A stretch of DNA of 64,000 nt from CAYVHB01 sp964450865. GTDB lineage: Bacteria; Bacillota; Clostridia; Saccharofermentanales; UBA5734. Numbering within the stretch: position 1 is the stretch's first letter; each line of letters begins with the position of its first letter. The translations under genes were made by a program, and so were the position numbers. The stretch spans positions 1-64,000 of the forward strand of contig CAYVHB010000005.1 of NCBI GenBank assembly GCA_964450865.1, in the 5' to 3' direction. The notes under the pieces are model-generated. The model saw nothing but the letters and a program-made list of their open reading frames with translations. It was not told the DNA's origin and did no database searches. Of this stretch, positions 9,442-18,919 are shown piece after piece.

Positions 9442-10683
9442 TCAGGCCCGGTCCCGTCCAAGCAGATCTTTGAGGGCGGTCCGCCAGCCTTGCCCCAATC
9501 GCTGATAGGAACGATCCAGCCAATGGCTGATCACAAACGACAGACGGGGCCACCATGAGGTTTTGACTTGGCTGCGCAAGATCAGCCAATCGGCTTTGGC
9601 TTGCGCGAGATTGGCCAGGGCTTCGAGGTCCGGCGCGTCATTTTGCTGGTAACGGTGTTTGCGGTCAAGCGCCTCTTCGTCGTGCGGGAAAGCGTCGGGG
9701 TCTGGTCCAGCATGGCACCAGTCCTGGGTCAGCAAGGCTGTCTGGCGCAGGGTCCGGGCCAGGTCGCGATAACGTTCAGCCGCCTGGCGAAGCGGCCGGG
9801 CGGTCCTGGCATCTGGCGCTTGCAGGCGGCGCCACTGAGCCAGCCAGCGGCGGTCTGCGCCAGTCATCTGCTGCTGATGCTGGCGATAGAGAAAGGTTTG
9901 TTCATGCAGCAGGCGAATATGTTTGCCGGCAAACCAGCCCAGCCATTCATCGTGCAGAAAATCGCTGCCCGGCCAGGGCACCCGGTTGAAAAAATCGCGG
10001 CGTACAGCCAGCGCAGCACCGGTGACAAAGGGGTGGCGGGCCAGGACGTGACTGGCCAGGCCGTGCTGAATCAGGCGCTGTTCGGCCCGGGACAAGTAAG
10101 TAGCCCGCCAGAGGCTGTCGCCTGTCGGCCGGAGAAAGCGGTCAACAATCTGGCCATCACTCTGCAGCAGCCAGACATCAGCAGCATGCTTTGTTGCAGA
10201 AAAAGCCCGCCGGAAAAGGTCAATCCGGTTGGGCAGCCAGAAATCGTCCTGATCACAGAAAAGAATAATATCGGCCCGGCAGGCTTTGGCACAAGCGAAG
10301 AAATGGCGGGCGATCCGCTGGCTGGTGGCAACCTGGCTGGCACCAGCAGCATCGCCGGCGACCGGCCTGGCCTCTGGTGCTTCTCTGGCTGACGGCCGGG
10401 CCAGGACGCGGATCAGCTCCGGGGCCTGACAGCGGTACTTTTCAATAATAGCGCCAGTTTCATCCGTGGAGCCATCGTCACTGATGACGATTTCCTGCGG
10501 CAAGCTGGTCTGGGCCAGTATGCTGTCCAGCTGCTCAGCCAGGAAAGCGGCCCCCTGATAGGTACATAAAGCCACCGCGACTGTGGGCCAATCGGCATCA
10601 CCAGCCAGGTCCGGATCCGGCACGTGCGGAAGATCGCGGTATGTGGCAGTCACGCCAGCTGAGCCGTGCGAATCACGAGACAT
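9442..10683 (-). CDS. Family 2 glycosyltransferase, probably a rhamnosyltransferase
   Basis: 413 residues. The GT-A nucleotide-binding core runs from VAVALCTYQGAAFLAEQLDS near residue 34, with DDGSTDET and the metal-binding DQDD of ILFCDQDDFWLP. An Ala/Gly/Pro-rich insertion lies between these motifs. The start ATG at 10683 overlaps the end of rfbD by 11 nt, which suggests translational coupling; a longer frame up to 10833 would lie inside rfbD. Position directly after dTDP-rhamnose synthesis suggests dTDP-L-rhamnose as donor; that is inference. Confidence 0.75.
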   Translation of the reverse strand: MSRDSHGSAGVTATYRDLPHVPDPDLAGDADWPTVAVALCTYQGAAFLAEQLDSILAQTSLPQEIVISDDGSTDETGAIIEKYRCQAPELIRVLARPSAREAPEARPVAGDAAGASQVATSQRIARHFFACAKACRADIILFCDQDDFWLPNRIDLFRRAFSATKHAADVWLLQSDGQIVDRFLRPTGDSLWRATYLSRAEQRLIQHGLASHVLARHPFVTGAALAVRRDFFNRVPWPGSDFLHDEWLGWFAGKHIRLLHEQTFLYRQHQQQMTGADRRWLAQWRRLQAPDARTARPLRQAAERYRDLARTLRQTALLTQDWCHAGPDPDAFPHDEEALDRKHRYQQNDAPDLEALANLAQAKADWLILRSQVKTSWWPRLSFVISHWLDRSYQRLGQGWRTALKDLLGRDRA

Positions 10684-11536
10684 TTGCCGCCTGACTGGCC
10701 AGTTCCTGCAAATAACGATTGAGGGCATCCGGCCACGGAGGCAGGCGGCTGAAGCCTGCCTGATCCAGCGATGTTTTGGCCAGGCGCGAGTTTTTCGGTC
10801 GCCGGGCTGCCGCGGGAAATTGCTCGCTGGCAATCGGCTTGATCCGGGCCGGCAGACTGGCCGCCGTCATGATGGCCTCTGCAAATTCCGCCCAGCTGCA
10901 ATAGCCTTCGTTTGTCGCATGATAAATGCCGTACTGCTCGGTGCCGATCATCGTGACCAGCAGGGCAGCCAGGTCAACGGCATAGGTGGGCGAACCGATC
11001 TGATCGGCGACGACTTCGAGAACTGGTTTTTCGTTGCCCAGACGCAGCATGGTCTTGACAAAATTCTGGCCATTCCGGCCGAAAATCCAGGAAGAACGCA
11101 CGATAAAGAAACGGTTGAGCAAATTCATGACGGTCTGCTCGCCCATCGCCTTGGTCTGGCCGTAATAATTCAAGGGGTTGCGCGGCGCGCTGACCTCGAA
11201 GGGGCTCTCCCCTGCTCCATCAAAGACATAATCGGTGCTGAGGTACATAAACTTCGCCCCGATACCCAGACAGGCCCGGGCCAGATTCTCAGTGCCGACA
11301 ACATTGACATTAAAACACAGATCCCGGGCTGTTTCGGCCTGGTCAACGGCAGTGAAAGCAGCGCAGTGTATGATCGCATCGGGTCGGTATTCGCTGACGT
11401 AGGTATTGACGGCGGTCGCATCAGTCAGGTCAAAGTCGCGGACATCGACGCCACGACAGGGCACACCATGATCCTCCAGGTGATTGATCACCTCATAGCC
11501 AAGCTGGCCATCATATCCGGTAACCAGTACGCGCAT
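10673..11536 (-). CDS. rfbD: dTDP-4-dehydrorhamnose reductase
   Basis: 287 residues. NAD(P)-binding VTGYDGQLG lies at the N-terminus, with the SDR catalytic YxxxK in YYGQTKAMGE and STDYVFDG upstream. It makes dTDP-L-rhamnose in the last step of the pathway. Start at 11536 is set by GAGGT 7-8 nt upstream; a longer frame to 11572 has no support. It is the last of the four rfb genes (order A, C, B, D) on the minus strand and overlaps the following glycosyltransferase. Confidence 0.93.
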   Translation of the reverse strand: MRVLVTGYDGQLGYEVINHLEDHGVPCRGVDVRDFDLTDATAVNTYVSEYRPDAIIHCAAFTAVDQAETARDLCFNVNVVGTENLARACLGIGAKFMYLSTDYVFDGAGESPFEVSAPRNPLNYYGQTKAMGEQTVMNLLNRFFIVRSSWIFGRNGQNFVKTMLRLGNEKPVLEVVADQIGSPTYAVDLAALLVTMIGTEQYGIYHATNEGYCSWAEFAEAIMTAASLPARIKPIASEQFPAAARRPKNSRLAKTSLDQAGFSRLPPWPDALNRYLQELASQAANVS

Positions 11537-11632
11537 TGTTTTACCTCGCTGTTCCTGATGACAGATTATCATTCACTGTCTTTTTTGTTTCGCTCAAGAC
11601 CTGCTATTCCTTCGCTGAACGTGCGCCAGTTT

Positions 11633-12619
11633 TCATGAATTCTTTTGCAGCAGTTTTTCCCACCAGGGGCGATGCTCCAGATACCAGCGGATTGTCTGGC
11701 GGATGCCGGTTTCGAAGGGGGTCTGCGGTTGCCAGCCCAGCTCGGCGCCGATTTTTGCCGGGTCAATCGCATAACGCAGGTCATGACCCGGACGGTCAGT
11801 CACGTAGCGGATCAGCGTTTCCGGCTTGCCGAGTTCGCGCAAGATCGTCTGGACCACAGCCAGGTTGGTGCGTTCGTTATGGCCACCGATGTTGTAGATT
11901 TCACCGCTGCGACCCTGGCGGATGATCAGGTCGATGGCCGCGCAGTGATCGGTCACATACAGCCAGTCGCGGACGTTTTCCCCGCGGCCGTAAACTGGCA
12001 GGGGCTGGTCAGCCAGGGCGCGGGTGATCATCAGGGGGATGAGTTTTTCCGGGAAATGCCAGGGCCCGTAGTTGTTGGAGCAGCGCGAGATGGTGACCGG
12101 CAGCTGCCAGGTGCGATGCCAGGCCAGCACCAGCAGGTCAGCGGCCGCCTTCGATGCCGAATACGGTGAAGACGTGTGCAGCGGTGTCGATTCGGTAAAA
12201 AAGAGATCCGGCCGGTCCAGGGGCAGGTCTCCATAGACCTCATCGGTCGAGACCTGGTGGAAACGGCCGACGCGGTGTTGACGGCAGGCGTCCAGCAAGA
12301 CCTGGGTGCCGATGACATTGGTACGCAGAAATACGTCCGGATTGCTGATCGAACGGTCGACATGGGATTCAGCAGCGAAATTGACGACGATGTCAAACTG
12401 CTCGGCGGCAAACAGCGCGTCGACGGCGGCCCGGTCAGCAATATCGCCCTGCACGAAGCGGCAGCCGGGCCGGGCCAGGGCAGCCTGCAGCGTTTCGAGA
12501 TTGCCGGCATACGTCAGGGCATCCAGGCAGACCAGCTGGTCGGCGGGGTGATGCTCAAGCTGGTAGTAGATGAAGTTGGCGCCAATAAAACCGGCGCCAC
12601 CGGTTACCAGGATTTTCAT
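11633..12619 (-). CDS. rfbB: dTDP-glucose 4,6-dehydratase
   Basis: 328 residues. GxxGxxG motif VTGGAGFIG, the catalytic-site STDEVYGD, and YSASKAAAD containing YxxxK; characteristic WLYVTDHC and PGHDLRYAID segments. It converts dTDP-glucose to dTDP-4-keto-6-deoxyglucose, the branch point used by RfbC/RfbD and by the WecE-type enzyme upstream. It follows rfbC after 15 nt, with a GAGGATGAG ribosome site. Confidence 0.95.
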   Translation of the reverse strand: MKILVTGGAGFIGANFIYYQLEHHPADQLVCLDALTYAGNLETLQAALARPGCRFVQGDIADRAAVDALFAAEQFDIVVNFAAESHVDRSISNPDVFLRTNVIGTQVLLDACRQHRVGRFHQVSTDEVYGDLPLDRPDLFFTESTPLHTSSPYSASKAAADLLVLAWHRTWQLPVTISRCSNNYGPWHFPEKLIPLMITRALADQPLPVYGRGENVRDWLYVTDHCAAIDLIIRQGRSGEIYNIGGHNERTNLAVVQTILRELGKPETLIRYVTDRPGHDLRYAIDPAKIGAELGWQPQTPFETGIRQTIRWYLEHRPWWEKLLQKNS

Positions 12620-12634
12620 CGTCTCATCCTCGTC

Positions 12635-13219
12635 TTATCTTTCAGTCGGCGCCGGCCGGATCGCCGGCGCGTACGTCAGGTTGCAGTCGCAATCAGTTAA
12701 ACCGGGAGCATTGGCATCCCTGGCTGACAGAAAGGGCTGGCTGATTCCCCAGTCGATACCCAGGATGGCGTCATCGAAGCGGATCGTGCGCTCGGCAGCC
12801 GGCGCGTAATAATCATCAGCCTTGTACTGGATTTCGACATCGTCAGTCAGGGTCAGGAAACCATGGGCAAAGCCCCGGGGGATATACAGCTGTTTATGAT
12901 TGGCCGCAGAAAGCTCAACGGCCACCCATTGGCCAAAACGCGGTGAATCCTTGCGAATATCGACGGCAACATCAAGCAGCGCGCCGCGGGAACAGCGCAC
13001 CAGCTTGGCCTGGGCATGGGGCTCGTTCTGGAAATGCAGGCCGCGCAAAGTCCCGCTCCGGGCCGAGTAAGATTGATTATCCTGGACAAATTCGCAATCG
13101 ATACCGGCTTCCTGCAGGGCCCGGCGGGAATAGGTTTCGCAAAACCAGCCGCGCGAGTCCCCGTGAACAACCGGTTCAATCATCAGGACCTCCGGCAGCC
13201 GGCTTGGGCTGATCAACAT
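12635..13219 (-). CDS. rfbC: dTDP-4-dehydrorhamnose 3,5-epimerase
   Basis: 194 residues, usual length. Cupin epimerase signatures HGDSRGWFCETYS, FVQDNQSYSARSGTLRGLHFQ and YIPRGFAHGFLTL; His of RGLHFQ is a known active-site base. AGGGGAG lies about 6 nt before the ATG. It lies between rfbA and rfbB in one minus-strand run. Confidence 0.95.
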   Translation of the reverse strand: MLISPSRLPEVLMIEPVVHGDSRGWFCETYSRRALQEAGIDCEFVQDNQSYSARSGTLRGLHFQNEPHAQAKLVRCSRGALLDVAVDIRKDSPRFGQWVAVELSAANHKQLYIPRGFAHGFLTLTDDVEIQYKADDYYAPAAERTIRFDDAILGIDWGISQPFLSARDANAPGLTDCDCNLTYAPAIRPAPTER

Positions 13220-13389
13220 GACATGACTCCCCTTTCTTTGCCAGCAAATTGGGTTGGCAGGTAATTTGCGGCCGGTGCATGGCTGGGCAACATGGGTTGA
13301 TGTCGCCCATGCGCATCAGGCTTGATGGATGCCGTTTTCGTTGCCCCGGAGCCGGTTTTTATCCATGTGGCAGTCGGGACTTCTCTGGT

Positions 13390-14268
13390 TCAGGTCCGGA
13401 TCCGGCGTTCGGCAACGTGGCGCAGGTGAAGTCCGTAGGGTGATTTGCCGTAGCGCTCGGCCTGGGCCAGCAGCGCGACCTGGTCGATCCAGCCCTTGCG
13501 AAAGGCTATTTCCTCCGGGGCCGAGATCTTGATCCCCTGCCGTTTCTCGACCATGCGCACAAACTCGGCTGCATCAAGCAGGCTATCCAGGGTCCCGGTA
13601 TCCAGCCAGGCATAGCCACGGCCCATCAGCTTCACATCCAGCTGATCGTGCTCCAGATAGATCCGGTTGAGATCCGTTATCTCCAGTTCACCGCGTACGC
13701 TCGGCCGCAATGACCGGGCAAAGTTGACCACTCTGTTATCATAGAAATACAGGCCGGTTACCGCATAATTGGACTTCGGATCCACCGGCTTCTCCTCGAT
13801 TGAAACGGCCTTGCCGCTATCGTCAAATTCGACGACCCCAAAGCGCTGGGGGTCTTCGACATAATAGCCAAAGACAGTCGCCCGGCCTTTATTGGCGGCG
13901 GCCTCGGCCAGCAACCGCGAAAATCCGTTGCCATAGAAAATATTGTCGCCGAGGACCATCGCCACATCATCAGTACCGATAAATGAAGCACCGATGATGA
14001 AAGCCTGGGCCAGTCCATCCGGTGATGGCTGGGTGGCATAACTCAGGCTGATGCCGAATTGCTCGCCATGCCCCAGCAGACTTTCAAAACGCGGCGTGTC
14101 TTCCGGCGTGGAAATGATCAGGATATCCCGGATATCAGCCAGCATCAGGGTCGACAACGGATAATAGATCATGGGTTTATCATAGACCGGCAGCAATTGC
14201 TTGCTGGTAATCATGGTCAGCGGATACAGGCGAGTCCCTGAACCACCAGCTAAAATGATCCCTTTCAC
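13390..14268 (-). CDS. rfbA: Glucose-1-phosphate thymidylyltransferase (GTG start)
   Basis: 292 residues from a GTG start at 14268 with AAGGAGG 8 nt upstream. The nucleotidyltransferase signature ILAGGSGTRLYPLT is at residues 4-17, with VLGDNIFYG and VEEKP-like SIEEKPVDPKSN further on. It makes dTDP-glucose for the rhamnose and 4-amino sugar branches. A longer ATG-started frame (14430) is rejected because the extra 54 residues are unlike the family. Confidence 0.93.
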   Translation of the reverse strand: MKGIILAGGSGTRLYPLTMITSKQLLPVYDKPMIYYPLSTLMLADIRDILIISTPEDTPRFESLLGHGEQFGISLSYATQPSPDGLAQAFIIGASFIGTDDVAMVLGDNIFYGNGFSRLLAEAAANKGRATVFGYYVEDPQRFGVVEFDDSGKAVSIEEKPVDPKSNYAVTGLYFYDNRVVNFARSLRPSVRGELEITDLNRIYLEHDQLDVKLMGRGYAWLDTGTLDSLLDAAEFVRMVEKRQGIKISAPEEIAFRKGWIDQVALLAQAERYGKSPYGLHLRHVAERRIRT

Positions 14269-14512
14269 CGCAGAGACCTCCTTTTTGCTGCGTGAAAAGC
14301 CTGGATTAAGCAGGCTTTGCTTCGCATCTGTTGTATGAATGATATCTTTACCGGTTCCTATGTCACCATACAGAAACCAGCCTATTAAAATGTAACCCAA
14401 CAAATCTGATAAAATCAAGGCTTTATCCATTGATTTTAAAACGATTATCTCAGCGTGCAGCGTTCATGATGTCAGGCGTTCAGCTCATCGGCAATCCGAC
14501 TCGCTGGCTGAC

Positions 14513-16615
14513 TCATTGATCGGGCTTGTTAGCAGAAAAGCGATAAACGACAAACGGATTGTCAGGATTGTCCGAGGGCCGTTCATTAACCTGGGTATAT
14601 GTCGTCTGCGGGTCAGTCAGGCGGAAATAATCAAGTAAATAATCAATCGGCACATCCTGCATCGAGACAACATAAACCCCGGCCCCGCCGAGGATGGCGC
14701 TGGTGCAATCACGAAGACCAGCCACTGCCAGTTTGGCCGCATAATGCGGGGAAAAGGACGACCAGCCTCCAAGGTAGATGAAAGGCTCGTATTGATTGTC
14801 GGTACGCCAGTGAAAAGCTTCGGCATAGCTGGAGATATAGGAGATGGTTAAGAAGTAAAAATCTCCTGGCTCTGCCAGCATGGCCGATTTCAGATCGGAC
14901 CAGATCCGGTCCTCCTGGTAATAGTCGGCCAGTTCATCAGTCAAATCAGGCCGCTGGCCGGCCTGGAATATAAACAGCAGCAGAACCAGCAGCAAGGCGA
15001 GGGTCCGGGATTGAAAGAGGACGGTCCGGATGCGTCGCCATACAGTCTGGCGCGGTCGGTCAACCGGTTTTTCCGGACCGGATAGCCCATTATCCGTCCC
15101 TTCACCGGCTGCGTGCGTCGCCTGGTTGATCGCCGGTCTCACGGCCGGGACTGCGGCCGGGTAAGGGGCATTCATGGTCCTGGTGGCCAGGATGAAAGGG
15201 TTTTCAGCCAGCAGCAAGGCAATCAGTGTCATGGCTTCGATCAGGAACAGACCCCAGGCTACCCGGTCCGGCAAACGGCCGTTGAAAGCCAGGTAAAACC
15301 ATTCAGCCAGGTGAATGAGCCCAAAGCCGACGGCTGCCAGGATTCCTATGCGCTGGCGCCGCCTGATTTGCAGCCCCAGATAAACAAGATAGCATAGCGA
15401 GACCGGCACACTCAGAGCCAGAAATGACGGATCCAGCCATCGTTCAGTCATGAAGCGCAACGACTGGCCGAGCACCCCGGACCAGCCCAGGCTCTCAACC
15501 ATGATCTGGCGTGATTTCCGGGCGATTGCCGTGAATTGCGCGGTATTGGGTTCTGGTTCAAGGACCAGTGTATAGGTCAGGAAGGCCTGATAACTCTCGC
15601 GGCTGACGCCAATCGACTGATAGAATGCCTCATGCGCATTATATTCCGGAAAATAGTAATAGTCATAAATCATGCTGCGGCTGACATTGTAAGCCTGATA
15701 AGTCTGCCATTCGGGCGAGCGGTAGGCCAGGTTGTTTGCCAGCCAGGACAAGCCCAGCCCTAAAACAATAGCAAACGGCAGCAGAAGTTTCCGGCTGTTT
15801 AACACACGCCACAAATTGCCGCGAGCCGGGGCTGCTGGCTGCGCCCGGGCCCGGCCTGGCCGGCTCATGATCTGCTGGCCAATAATCAGGGCCACAAACG
15901 GCAGGGCTGCCAGAAACATGCGAAAGCGCAGGTTCAGACTCAATAATACCAGTAAAAGCGTGATGGCTGACCGGCCAAAGTGCAGCCAGCCGCCGCCTTT
16001 ATCAGGCAAGGTAGCCTGCCAGATGATAGCCGTGCCAGCCAGGATCGCCGCGGTGACGGTGAACTGCAGGAAAACAATATGCGGCAACCAGATCAGCCAG
16101 AAACTGAGCAAGAAGAGACCGCCAGCCAGGCTGGCAGACCAGAAGCGGCGCATCCGGCTCAGCAGGCGGTAGAAAAGCAGCAGGAAGCAGCCAAAGTGCA
16201 GGCTGATCTGGACGATGCCGTACCAGTCCCAGCTGTTGTCCAGGCGGTACAGACCACTGATCAGCAAGCCCAGCGGATAGAGAATGAAAACCAGGTGTGC
16301 ATCAGGCGTGCCGGTATAGCGGCCGGAAGCAATCCGGCGCATCGCCATGTCGTCATTGGTGACGTATACTGGCGAAACGGTAATCATGACCAGGGTTGCC
16401 ACCAGCAAGGTAACCAGCAGAGCGGCACCGATTTGCCAAAGACGCCGGCGAACGTCGGCAGTTGCCGGCACGTTTTCCGAATGCACGCCCTGCGCGTTTG
16501 TCGCATGCGGGTTCATCGCATGTACGCTCGCTGTATATGTGTTCGCTGTATGCGCGTTCATCGCAGATGATAAAGGATCGCGCGGCGCCGATGACGGTCG
16601 CTTATTCGTTTTCAT
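14513..16615 (-). CDS. Polytopic membrane protein in polysaccharide cluster, family unknown
   Basis: 700 residues. A hydrophilic N-terminal tail of about 55 residues carries imperfect repeats with MNAH/MNPH/TNAQ units. About ten or more membrane helices follow, then a C-terminal soluble domain. The segment after the first helix (TNDDMAMRRIASGRYTGTPD) puts charged residues in the first outer loop, as in GT-C-like glycosyltransferases and polymerases of surface glycans, but I cannot name the family. Its ATG overlaps the stop of the upstream glycosyltransferase by 4 nt (ATGA), so the two are co-translated and probably act together. Possible roles are polymerase, ligase or lipid-linked sugar transferase. 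Confidence 0.6.
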   Translation of the reverse strand: MKTNKRPSSAPRDPLSSAMNAHTANTYTASVHAMNPHATNAQGVHSENVPATADVRRRLWQIGAALLVTLLVATLVMITVSPVYVTNDDMAMRRIASGRYTGTPDAHLVFILYPLGLLISGLYRLDNSWDWYGIVQISLHFGCFLLLFYRLLSRMRRFWSASLAGGLFLLSFWLIWLPHIVFLQFTVTAAILAGTAIIWQATLPDKGGGWLHFGRSAITLLLVLLSLNLRFRMFLAALPFVALIIGQQIMSRPGRARAQPAAPARGNLWRVLNSRKLLLPFAIVLGLGLSWLANNLAYRSPEWQTYQAYNVSRSMIYDYYYFPEYNAHEAFYQSIGVSRESYQAFLTYTLVLEPEPNTAQFTAIARKSRQIMVESLGWSGVLGQSLRFMTERWLDPSFLALSVPVSLCYLVYLGLQIRRRQRIGILAAVGFGLIHLAEWFYLAFNGRLPDRVAWGLFLIEAMTLIALLLAENPFILATRTMNAPYPAAVPAVRPAINQATHAAGEGTDNGLSGPEKPVDRPRQTVWRRIRTVLFQSRTLALLLVLLLFIFQAGQRPDLTDELADYYQEDRIWSDLKSAMLAEPGDFYFLTISYISSYAEAFHWRTDNQYEPFIYLGGWSSFSPHYAAKLAVAGLRDCTSAILGGAGVYVVSMQDVPIDYLLDYFRLTDPQTTYTQVNERPSDNPDNPFVVYRFSANKPDQ

Positions 16616-17547
16616 TCCTTTTCAATATTCCATGTATTGCGGATGACGTATTGCGGCTCCTGATTGAAGCCCAGATACATGCGGCCGATGTATTCGCCAA
16701 TCAGGCCCATGAACATCAGGTTCAGTCCGGAAAAGAAACAAATAGCGATCATCATCGAGGGCCAGCCCATGGCCAGCCCCGGATCCAGCAGCTTTTTGAT
16801 CAGCACAACCAGGGCGCCGACCAGGCCGACAATGGCGAAGAACGAGCCGAGAAAGGAGACCATTTTCAGCGGCACGATCGAGAAGCCGATGATATTCGAC
16901 CACAGGCGCAGGAGAGTCTTCCAGGTATAGCCCGAGACCCCGGCTGCGCGGGCATAGTGTTCAACGGGCACGCTGCGGATGTTGCGCGTCGTGCGCAAGA
17001 TCAGGCCCTGCAGATAGGCGTATGGTTTCTGGTAGGTGATGATATAATCGCGGACAAAACGGCGCATGACCCAGAAACTGGAAGTGCGCAGGTCGCGAGG
17101 CTTGCCCAGCAGGATCTGGGCCGACAGATGATTGAGCTGGCTGACCAGATTGCGTTGCCGGCCATGCTTTTTCTGCGGATAGTAGCCGAAGACAACGTCA
17201 TAACCCTGGTCATAGACAGCCAGCAGGGTGGCCAGCTGCGACGGATGCGTCTGCAGGTCATCGTCCAGGCTGATGATTGTCTGGCCGCTGGCAAAATTCA
17301 GCGCTGCCATCACGGCGTTATGCTGTCCGGTATTTTTCGCCAGGTCGATCACACGGACAAACGGATACTGGCGGGCCAGGGCCTGCAGGCGGGCCAGCGT
17401 CAGGCCACCGTCGGGTGAGCAATCATTGACGAGTATAAACTCAAACGTAGTCCGGCCGAGTATGCGCAGCTGCTCAATCGTCAGTTCAACGACCTGCTGG
17501 ATCGTCTGGTCCGACCGGTAACAGGGGATAACGATGGATAGGTCCAT
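16612..17547 (-). CDS. GtrB/DPM1-like glycosyltransferase with two C-terminal membrane helices
   Basis: 311 residues. GT2 core LSIVIPCYRSDQTI at the N-terminus, LVNDCSPDG, and SLDDDLQTHPSQ with the DxD motif. Two hydrophobic helices near residues 230-290 are typical of enzymes that load a sugar onto polyprenyl phosphate. Start at 17547 is chosen by GAGAGG 9 nt upstream. It overlaps the following polytopic protein by 4 nt, which fits a pair in which this enzyme makes a lipid-linked sugar and the membrane protein uses it. Confidence 0.8.
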   Translation of the reverse strand: MDLSIVIPCYRSDQTIQQVVELTIEQLRILGRTTFEFILVNDCSPDGGLTLARLQALARQYPFVRVIDLAKNTGQHNAVMAALNFASGQTIISLDDDLQTHPSQLATLLAVYDQGYDVVFGYYPQKKHGRQRNLVSQLNHLSAQILLGKPRDLRTSSFWVMRRFVRDYIITYQKPYAYLQGLILRTTRNIRSVPVEHYARAAGVSGYTWKTLLRLWSNIIGFSIVPLKMVSFLGSFFAIVGLVGALVVLIKKLLDPGLAMGWPSMMIAICFFSGLNLMFMGLIGEYIGRMYLGFNQEPQYVIRNTWNIEKE

Positions 17548-17699
17548 GTGATTCTGCCTCTCTGTCTGACTCATGCTTCAGGAATGGGGCACCTGTATCG
17601 AGGTCGCAGCCGGCGTGCTGCTTGCCGCCTCTCTGTCTGATTCATCCTTCAGGTAAGGGGCGCCTGCCGCCCCAGGATCAGACCAAACAGGAATATTTC

Positions 17700-18833
17700 T
17701 CAGTTTATCTGAAAAAAATCATGTATACAATCGACTGTGTATGAAATAGTCTCATCTGTCAAGCCAAAATATAGCGGCAGGCGCAGCAGGCGGTCACTTT
17801 CGCGGGTCGTGAACCGGTCAGTACCGGCAAACTGGCCATAGATCCGGCCGGCGGGTGCCGAATGCAGAGGTACATAATGGAAGACAGCCAGGACCCCGCG
17901 GTCTTTGAGCCAGGCAATCAGGCGGCTGCGGGTCTCCAGGTCGCGGACCTTGATATAGAACAGATGTCCGTTATGCCGGCAATGATCCGGTATCACCGGC
18001 AGCTCAAGATAGCCGGCCTCGGCCAGCGGCTGCAGGGCCGCAGCATAACGGTCCCAGCTTAACCGGCGGTCGCTGATGATGGCCTGGGCGGATTCCAGCT
18101 GGCCATAGAGGTAGGCGGCATTCAGTTCGCTGGGCAAATACGACGAGCCAATATCCATCCAGGTATATTTGTCAGTCTGGCCACGCCAGAACTGGCTGCG
18201 GTTCGTCCCCTTTTCGCGGATAATTTCGGCCCGTTCCACGTCATGCTGATTGCGAAGCAGCAGCGCGCCCCCTTCACCCATGCTCAGGTTCTTCGTTTCA
18301 TGGAAGCTGTAGCAGCCAAAGTCGCCGATCGTGCCCAGCTGCCGGTCACGGTAGGTCGCAAGGATTGCCTGGGCGGCATCTTCGATGACCAGCAGCTTGT
18401 GAGCCTGGGCAATCGCCATGATTGTGTCCATTTCGCAGCTGACACCGGCGTAATGGACCGGCACAATAGCCCGGGTTCGCGATGTGATGGCCGCTTCAAT
18501 CAATTGTTCATCCAGATTCAGGGTATCCGGCCGGATGTCGACAAAGATGATCCGCGCGCCGCGGAGCACGAAGGCATTGGCCGTGGAAACGAATGTATAG
18601 GAAGGCATGATCACTTCGTCACCGGGCTGAATGTTGGCCAGGATTGCCGCCATCTCCAGGGCATGGGTCGCCGAGGTGGTCAGCAAGGCCCGGGCCGTGC
18701 CGGTCACTGATTCAAGCCATTGGCTGCATAACCGGGTAAAGGGACCGTCACCGCAGATCTTGTGGCTGGCGACAGCCTGCTGCAGGTACGTGCCGCAGGC
18801 TGGTACATAGGGCGGAATATTAAACGGAATCAT
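17700..18833 (-). CDS. wecE: dTDP-4-amino-4,6-dideoxygalactose transaminase-like aminotransferase
   Basis: 377 residues of the DegT/DnrJ/EryC1 PLP fold. The N-terminus MIPFNIPPYV, the CGDGPFT segment, VIEDAAQ and the PLP-lysine motif CYSFHETKN match the WecE type, which aminates dTDP-4-keto-6-deoxyglucose at C4. Its substrate is the RfbB product made in this cluster. Start at MIPFN follows the family; the ribosome site is a modest AAAGGAT 12 nt upstream. No WecD-like acetyltransferase or matching transferase is seen here, so the final sugar (Fuc4N or an acyl derivative) is uncertain. Confidence 0.8.
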   Translation of the reverse strand: MIPFNIPPYVPACGTYLQQAVASHKICGDGPFTRLCSQWLESVTGTARALLTTSATHALEMAAILANIQPGDEVIMPSYTFVSTANAFVLRGARIIFVDIRPDTLNLDEQLIEAAITSRTRAIVPVHYAGVSCEMDTIMAIAQAHKLLVIEDAAQAILATYRDRQLGTIGDFGCYSFHETKNLSMGEGGALLLRNQHDVERAEIIREKGTNRSQFWRGQTDKYTWMDIGSSYLPSELNAAYLYGQLESAQAIISDRRLSWDRYAAALQPLAEAGYLELPVIPDHCRHNGHLFYIKVRDLETRSRLIAWLKDRGVLAVFHYVPLHSAPAGRIYGQFAGTDRFTTRESDRLLRLPLYFGLTDETISYTVDCIHDFFQIN

Positions 18834-18919
18834 GGGTCTGATCGATCCTTTCCTGGGCATTCTGGCCCCGAAATTTCCTGGCAGGGGTGCTTTGTCCCGG
18901 CGAATGAGCCGGCAGTCAC

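Noticed and set aside
10684..10833. Longer N-terminus for the glycosyltransferase
   Set aside because: These codons lie inside rfbD; the ATG at 10683 fits coupled translation.
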